Positions 4,814 through 8,709 of a stretch of 8,709 nt of DNA are shown piece by piece. How positions within the stretch are numbered: the first letter of the stretch is position 1; each line of letters opens with the position of its first letter. This DNA comes from Akkermansia muciniphila. GTDB lineage: Bacteria; Pseudomonadota; Gammaproteobacteria; Burkholderiales; Burkholderiaceae_C. The stretch spans positions 1 to 8,709 of the forward strand of contig CALPVM020000083.1 of NCBI GenBank assembly GCA_943327015.2. Direction: 5' to 3'. The position numbers were made by a program, and so were the translations under genes. A model generated the notes under the pieces. The model did no database searches, was not told where the DNA came from, and was given only the letters and a program-made list of their open reading frames with translations.

Positions 4814-7411
4814 ATGTTGCAAGCGTACCGAGATCATGTGGCCGAGCGTGCCGCCTTGGGCATTCCCCCGCTGCCTTTGTCTGCCAAGCAGACAGCCGAA
4901 TTGATTGAGCTGCTTAAATCCCCTCCTGCCGGTGAAGAAACAACACTGGTAGACCTGATTACGCACCGCGTACCCGCTGGTGTGGACGATGCCGCCAAGG
5001 TTAAAGCCAGCTATTTGGCTGCAGTGGCGCACGGCACCGAAAAGTGCGCGTTGATCAGCCGCGAACGCGCAACTGAATTGCTCGGCACCATGCTGGGTGG
5101 TTACAACATCAGCCCGCTGGTCGATTTGTTGGATGACGCAGCTGTGGCCAGCCAAGCTGCCGATGGCTTGAAGAAAACCCTGCTGATGTTCGACCAATTT
5201 CACGATGTGAAAGAAAAGGCCGACAAAGGCAATGCGCACGCCAAAGCTGTGTTGCAAAGCTGGGCCGATGCTGAGTGGTTTACCAGCCGCCCCGAAGTGC
5301 CGCAAAGCATTACCGTCACTATCTTGAAAGTGACCGGCGAAACCAATACCGACGATTTGTCTCCTGCTCCTGATGCATGGAGCCGCCCAGACATTCCATT
5401 GCACGCCTTGGCGATGCTGAAAAACAAACGCGACGGCATTAACCCCGAAGAAGACGGCAAGCGTGGTCCTGTTAAGTTTATTGAAGACATGCGTGCCCGT
5501 GGCAACTTGGTAGCTTACGTGGGCGACGTGGTTGGCACTGGCTCCAGCCGCAAGTCTGCAACCAACTCAGTGCTGTGGTTTACTGGCGAAGACATTCCCT
5601 TTGTGCCAAACAAGCGTTTTGGTGGCGTATGCTTGGGTACTAAAATTGCGCCGATTTTTTACAACACCATGGAAGATGCCGGTGCATTGCCCATCGAGCT
5701 GGATGTAAGCCAAATGAACATGGGCGACACTGTAGAGTTGCGCCCGTACGATGGCAAAGCCTTGAAAGACGGCCAAGTCATTGCCGAGTTCACCGTCAAG
5801 AGCGACGTTCTGTTTGACGAAGTGCGAGCCGGTGGCCGAATTCCCCTCATCATTGGTCGTGGTCTGACCGGTAAAGCGCGTGAAGCGCTGGGCTTGAAGC
5901 CTTCTACCCTGTTCCGCCTGCCACAAAACCCGGCAGACACCAAAAAAGGTTTCAGCTTGGCGCAAAAAATGGTGGGTCGCGCTTGTGGCTTGCCCGAAGG
6001 TCAAGGCGTACGCCCCGGTACTTATTGCGAACCCAAGATGACATCGGTGGGCTCGCAAGACACGACCGGCCCCATGACCCGCGACGAGCTGAAAGACCTG
6101 GCATGCCTGGGCTTTAGTGCCGACTTGGTGATGCAGTCTTTCTGCCACACAGCAGCCTACCCCAAGCCCGTGGACGTGAAAATGCACCACGAACTGCCCG
6201 ACTTTATTAGCACCCGTGGTGGTGTTGCTCTGCGTCCTGGCGACGGTGTGATTCACAGCTGGCTTAACCGCATGTTGTTGCCAGATACCGTGGGTACCGG
6301 TGGCGATAGCCACACCCGCTTCCCTATCGGTATCAGCTTCCCCGCCGGCTCCGGTTTGGTGGCGTTTGCTGCCGCGACCGGCGTGATGCCTTTGGACATG
6401 CCAGAGTCTGTGCTGGTGCGCTTTAAAGGCAAAATGCAAGACGGCGTGACATTGCGTGACTTGGTAAACGCCATTCCGCTGTACGCTATTAAGGCTGGTT
6501 TACTGACCGTAGAGAAGAAGGGCAAGAAAAACATTTTTTCTGGCCGTATTCTGGAAATCGAAGGTCTGCCAGACCTCAAAGTAGAGCAAGCATTTGAACT
6601 GTCTGACGCTTCTGCTGAGCGTTCTGCTGCTGGTTGTACCGTGCACCTGAACAAAGAGCCGATCATTGAGTACATCAACAGCAACATCACCATGATGAAG
6701 TGGATGATTGCCAATGGCTACTCTGATGCCCGTACTTTGGCGCGCCGTATTGCTGCGCAAGAAGCCTGGCTGAAAGACCCACAATTGCTCAAAGGCGATG
6801 CCGATGCCGATTACGCCGCCGTCATTGAAATTGACTTGGCTGACATCCACGAGCCTATCGTGGCTTGCCCGAACGATCCTGATGATGTAAAAACTCTGGC
6901 TGAAGTCGCGGGTGCCAAGATTGACGAAGTGTTTATCGGTTCTTGTATGACCAATATTGGTCACTTCCGCGCCGCATCCAAGCTGATGGAAGGCAAGCGC
7001 GATATTCCGGTCAAGCTGTGGGTTGCACCTCCTACCAAAATGGATGCCAAACAACTCAGCGACGAAGGCCACTACGGCATACTGGGTGGCGCCGGTGCGC
7101 GTATGGAAATGCCAGGCTGCAGCTTGTGCATGGGCAACCAGGCTCAGGTGAAAGAGGGCGCTACCGTGTTTAGCACCAGTACCCGCAACTTCCCCAACCG
7201 TTTGGGTAAAAACAGCAATGTGTACCTTGGCTCTGCCGAGCTGGCTGCCATTTGCTCTAAGTTGGGTCGTATTCCTACCAAAGCCGAATACCTGGCCGAT
7301 ATGGGCGTACTCACCGCTGCCAGCGACAAGGTGTACCAATACCTCAACTTTGACAAGATTGAGGAATACACCGATGCCGCTGCTACCGTAAAAGAAGCTG
7401 CTACTGCGTAA
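4814..7411 (+). CDS. acnB: Aconitate hydratase B (bifunctional aconitase / 2-methylisocitrate dehydratase type)
   Basis: An 865-residue [4Fe-4S] enzyme that isomerises citrate to isocitrate through cis-aconitate; the AcnB family often also hydrates 2-methyl-cis-aconitate. The length equals that of E. coli AcnB. Domain order is the AcnB order: an N-terminal HEAT-like helical domain (about 1-160), the swivelling domain (about 165-385, with TNTDDLSPAPDAWSRPDIP and VGTGSSRKSATNS), then the three aconitase core domains. Cluster ligands are C711 in GSCMTN and C769 and C772 in GCSLCMGN, next to E. coli C710, C769 and C772. GGDSHTRFP and STSTRNFPNR, both characteristic of aconitases, are present. The ATG at 4814 is chosen over an in-frame ATG at 4742 because AAGGAG at 4801-4806 sits 7 nt upstream, and because the N-terminus MLQAYRDHVAERAALGIPPLPL matches AcnB. 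It is the last gene of the mdh cluster and is followed by a terminator. Confidence 0.97.
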   Translation: MLQAYRDHVAERAALGIPPLPLSAKQTAELIELLKSPPAGEETTLVDLITHRVPAGVDDAAKVKASYLAAVAHGTEKCALISRERATELLGTMLGGYNISPLVDLLDDAAVASQAADGLKKTLLMFDQFHDVKEKADKGNAHAKAVLQSWADAEWFTSRPEVPQSITVTILKVTGETNTDDLSPAPDAWSRPDIPLHALAMLKNKRDGINPEEDGKRGPVKFIEDMRARGNLVAYVGDVVGTGSSRKSATNSVLWFTGEDIPFVPNKRFGGVCLGTKIAPIFYNTMEDAGALPIELDVSQMNMGDTVELRPYDGKALKDGQVIAEFTVKSDVLFDEVRAGGRIPLIIGRGLTGKAREALGLKPSTLFRLPQNPADTKKGFSLAQKMVGRACGLPEGQGVRPGTYCEPKMTSVGSQDTTGPMTRDELKDLACLGFSADLVMQSFCHTAAYPKPVDVKMHHELPDFISTRGGVALRPGDGVIHSWLNRMLLPDTVGTGGDSHTRFPIGISFPAGSGLVAFAAATGVMPLDMPESVLVRFKGKMQDGVTLRDLVNAIPLYAIKAGLLTVEKKGKKNIFSGRILEIEGLPDLKVEQAFELSDASAERSAAGCTVHLNKEPIIEYINSNITMMKWMIANGYSDARTLARRIAAQEAWLKDPQLLKGDADADYAAVIEIDLADIHEPIVACPNDPDDVKTLAEVAGAKIDEVFIGSCMTNIGHFRAASKLMEGKRDIPVKLWVAPPTKMDAKQLSDEGHYGILGGAGARMEMPGCSLCMGNQAQVKEGATVFSTSTRNFPNRLGKNSNVYLGSAELAAICSKLGRIPTKAEYLADMGVLTAASDKVYQYLNFDKIEEYTDAAATVKEAATA

Positions 7412-7432
7412 ACCTTTCGTTTTACGTTAAGG

Positions 7433-7466
7433 GCCTTGCTGCTGTGATAGGTGGCAAGGCTTTTTT
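7433..7466 (+). terminator. Intrinsic terminator after acnB
   Basis: GCCTTGC (7433-7439) pairs perfectly with GCAAGGC (7454-7460) around a 14-nt loop and is followed directly by six T residues (7461-7466). It begins 21 nt after the acnB stop and is oriented for plus-strand transcripts. The opposite strand lacks a T-tract after the stem, so it should not terminate the convergent small gene efficiently. Confidence 0.88.
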
Positions 7467-7521
7467 ATTGACCGGGACTTATTGTGTGTTTAGAAGCGGA
7501 TTCATGTGCTGGAAAGCCAAT

Positions 7522-7818
7522 TTAAGCTGAGCTAGCTTTGCTGTTGCGGCGACCTTCTTTTGCTAGCAACTCAAGGTAAAACGAATCGCCACCGGCTTGC
7601 GCCACAGCGTCAATCAGAGCGGTAAGGTTCGCAAAGTGTACGGAACTAGCGGTGTCGGCACTGGTGCCAAAAGCGCAGTCAAAATCCCAAAAATCGACAC
7701 CGGCTGGGAGTGGGACACGGCGTTGGCGTTTGACGTATTTACGAATTTCGTGCTTGGTGGCATCCAGTACGCGGTCTTTATTCTTGCCTTCGATGTTGAG
7801 TTTGAATGTTTTTTTCAC
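7522..7818 (-). CDS. Small conserved protein of unknown function, DUF6172-like
   Basis: A 98-residue basic, soluble protein without signal peptide or membrane segment. The N-terminal half is rich in Lys and Arg (MKKTFKLNIEGKNKDR, HEIRKYVKRQRRVPLP). It is followed by a distinctive aromatic/acidic block, PAGVDFWDFDCAFG (38-51), then an Ala-rich helical segment and a C-terminal FYLELLAKEGRR. I recognise this pattern as the DUF6172 group, small proteins found in many proteobacteria with no assigned function; this is recalled, not searched. The start is GTG at 7818, supported by AAAGGT about 6 nt upstream and by the conserved MKKTFKL beginning; no ATG is available. It converges on acnB and is divergent from a DEAD-box helicase gene. 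The basic N-terminus would suit nucleic-acid contact, but that is speculation. Confidence 0.82.
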   Translation of the reverse strand: MKKTFKLNIEGKNKDRVLDATKHEIRKYVKRQRRVPLPAGVDFWDFDCAFGTSADTASSVHFANLTALIDAVAQAGGDSFYLELLAKEGRRNSKASSA

Positions 7819-7844
7819 GGTTACCTTTGATGTGTGCAGGTAGT

Positions 7845-7872
7845 ATTATGCGGCTTATCTGTGCGCGTTAAA
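7845..7872 (-). promoter_or_regulatory. Candidate promoter for the DUF6172-like gene
   Basis: On the minus strand TTTAAC (7872-7867) and CATAAT (7850-7845) are 16 bp apart, matching the -35 at 3/6 and the -10 at 5/6. The predicted transcript would start about 20 nt upstream of the GTG. The same bases read on the plus strand contain TATTAT (7844-7849), a possible -10 for the helicase gene with only a poor -35. Weak evidence. Confidence 0.25.
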
Positions 7873-7915
7873 CTCAGCAGCCCACATCACCACTTTTTAG
7901 TCCCTTAAAGCGCAC
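7861..7915. repeat. Imperfect 11-bp inverted repeat in the leader of the helicase gene
   Basis: GTGCGCGTTAA (7861-7871) and TTAAAGCGCAC (7905-7915) are inverted copies with one mismatch, separated by 33 nt. The right arm ends 4 nt before the helicase ATG at 7920. If transcribed, it could fold into a long-looped hairpin covering the ribosome-binding region. No T-tract follows, so it is not a terminator. It could instead be a protein-binding site or chance. Confidence 0.4.
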
Positions 7916-7919
7916 CTTC

Positions 7920-8709
7920 ATGCCATTTTCTACCCTGGGTTTGTCCCCCGCGATGCTACGTGCCGTCAGCAGTAAAGCGTATCTGGCACCCACGCCGATT
8001 CAACTTGCTGCCATTCCGGCTGCGCTGCAAGGGCGTGACTTGCTGGCTACAGCACAAACGGGTTCTGGCAAAACGCTGGCATTTGCATTGCCGCTGTTGC
8101 AAAAGCTCGAGCAAACCACACTTTATACGCCCCGCAAAGTGCTGGGCTTGGTGCTGGTGCCCACCCGTGAATTGGCGGTACAAATTGGCGATACGCTGCG
8201 CACTTTGGCGCAGACTTTGCCGCAGGCACTCAAAATTACTACGGTGTTTGGTGGTGTATCCATCAACCCGCAAATGATGGGCTTGCGTGGCGGCACCGAT
8301 GTTATGGTAGCCACCCCTGGGCGCTTGCTTGACTTGCTTGATCACAATGCGCTGTCGCTTGCGCATGTGAATACGCTGGTGCTGGACGAAGCAGATCGGC
8401 TGCTGGATTTGGGTTTTGCTGAGGAGTTGAACCGCATTCTGGCACTGCTGCCCGCCAAGCGGCTCAATCTGTTTTTCTCGGCCACGTTTGCGCCTGCAGT
8501 GCAAGCGTTGGCTAATACACTGCTGCAAGACCCCCTGCGTGTGGATGTGCTGCCCGACCCGCAAGCACCGCTGGATATTGTGCAAACGGCAATAGCAGTC
8601 GACACTGGGCGCCGCACCCAGCTGCTGCGTCACCTTATTCAAAGCAATGGCTGGAGCCGGGTGCTGGTGTTTGTGGCGACCAAGCATGCCGCAGAAATAG
8701 TGGCCGACA
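7920..8709 (+). CDS. DEAD-box ATP-dependent RNA helicase, RhlE-like, N-terminal part (cut by window edge)
   Basis: An RNA-unwinding enzyme of superfamily 2, open for 263 codons to the right edge. The complete first RecA-like domain is visible in the expected order: Q-motif with upstream F3 and YLAPTPIQ (Q28), Walker A AQTGSGKT (45-52), PTRELA (81-86), GG (111-112), TPGR (132-135), DEAD in VLDEADRLLD (156-159) and SAT (187-189). The start of the second domain is reached (VLVFVATKHAAEIVAD). The compact N-terminus with the Q-motif at once after the start, and RLLDLLDH after TPGR, fit the RhlE group involved in ribosome assembly and RNA turnover, often at low temperature; DbpA or SrmB relatives are less likely. 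The ATG at 7920 is chosen because it keeps F3 of the Q-motif; no clear Shine-Dalgarno sequence precedes it. It is divergent from the DUF6172-like gene. Confidence 0.93.
   Translation, partial: MPFSTLGLSPAMLRAVSSKAYLAPTPIQLAAIPAALQGRDLLATAQTGSGKTLAFALPLLQKLEQTTLYTPRKVLGLVLVPTRELAVQIGDTLRTLAQTLPQALKITTVFGGVSINPQMMGLRGGTDVMVATPGRLLDLLDHNALSLAHVNTLVLDEADRLLDLGFAEELNRILALLPAKRLNLFFSATFAPAVQALANTLLQDPLRVDVLPDPQAPLDIVQTAIAVDTGRRTQLLRHLIQSNGWSRVLVFVATKHAAEIVAD

Noticed and set aside
5567..6439. 290-codon minus-strand open frame opposite acnB
   Set aside because: Shadow of acnB: no domain, no ribosome site, unusually rich in His, Gln and Thr, and fully inside a gene with complete family motifs.
6500..7339. 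279-codon minus-strand open frame opposite the acnB 3' half
   Set aside because: Same reasons; it covers the region encoding the iron-sulfur cysteines, which explains the strong constraint.
7412..7432. Possible small hairpin (CCTT..CGT / ACG..AAGG) just after the acnB stop
   Set aside because: The stem is interrupted and short, has no T-tract of its own, and is followed at once by a clearly better terminator.
8324..8341. Exact tandem duplication of CTTGCTTGA
   Set aside because: It encodes the conserved RLLDLLDH stretch of RhlE-type helicases, so protein constraint explains it.
7956..8687. 243-codon minus-strand open frame opposite the helicase
   Set aside because: Very Gln/His/Arg-rich composition typical of a reverse shadow; the plus strand carries all the DEAD-box motifs.

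Overview
This window is a chromosomal core-metabolism region, most likely from a betaproteobacterium of the order Burkholderiales, family Comamonadaceae. The basis is the gene order (sdhCDA and a GntR regulator on one strand, mdh, a CitE-like lyase and acnB on the other) and the close match of the malate dehydrogenase, aconitase B and SdhA to the forms I know from that family. The GC content looks moderate, roughly 50-55% by eye, which is low for the family. I cannot name the genus.

The minus strand (positions 1 to 2682, read right to left) carries a GntR/UTRA-type regulator, then sdhC, sdhD and the first 291 codons of sdhA, which runs off the left edge. The plus strand (2776 to 7411) carries mdh, a CitE-like HpcH/HpaI-family lyase whose start codon overlaps the mdh stop, and acnB. 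A clear intrinsic terminator follows acnB at 7433-7466. The 93-bp divergent region between gntR and mdh holds a perfect 12-bp palindrome, an extra half-site, and two candidate promoters whose -35 elements overlap. It is the best regulatory candidate in the window.

To the right of the terminator are a small conserved protein of unknown function on the minus strand (DUF6172-like, GTG start) and, divergent from it, the first 263 codons of a RhlE-type DEAD-box RNA helicase that runs off the right edge. The helicase start has no convincing Shine-Dalgarno sequence and lies just downstream of an imperfect 11-bp inverted repeat.

Functionally, aconitase B (citrate to isocitrate), succinate dehydrogenase (succinate to fumarate, electrons to quinone) and malate dehydrogenase (malate to oxaloacetate) are TCA-cycle enzymes. 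They are placed around one local regulator that probably senses a small carboxylate or related metabolite. The lyase between mdh and acnB is the one enzyme whose reaction is not obvious. I see no mobile elements, CRISPR arrays, tRNA or rRNA genes. Nothing here looks like a new kind of system; the points worth checking are the regulator's operator layout, the CitE-like enzyme and the helicase leader.
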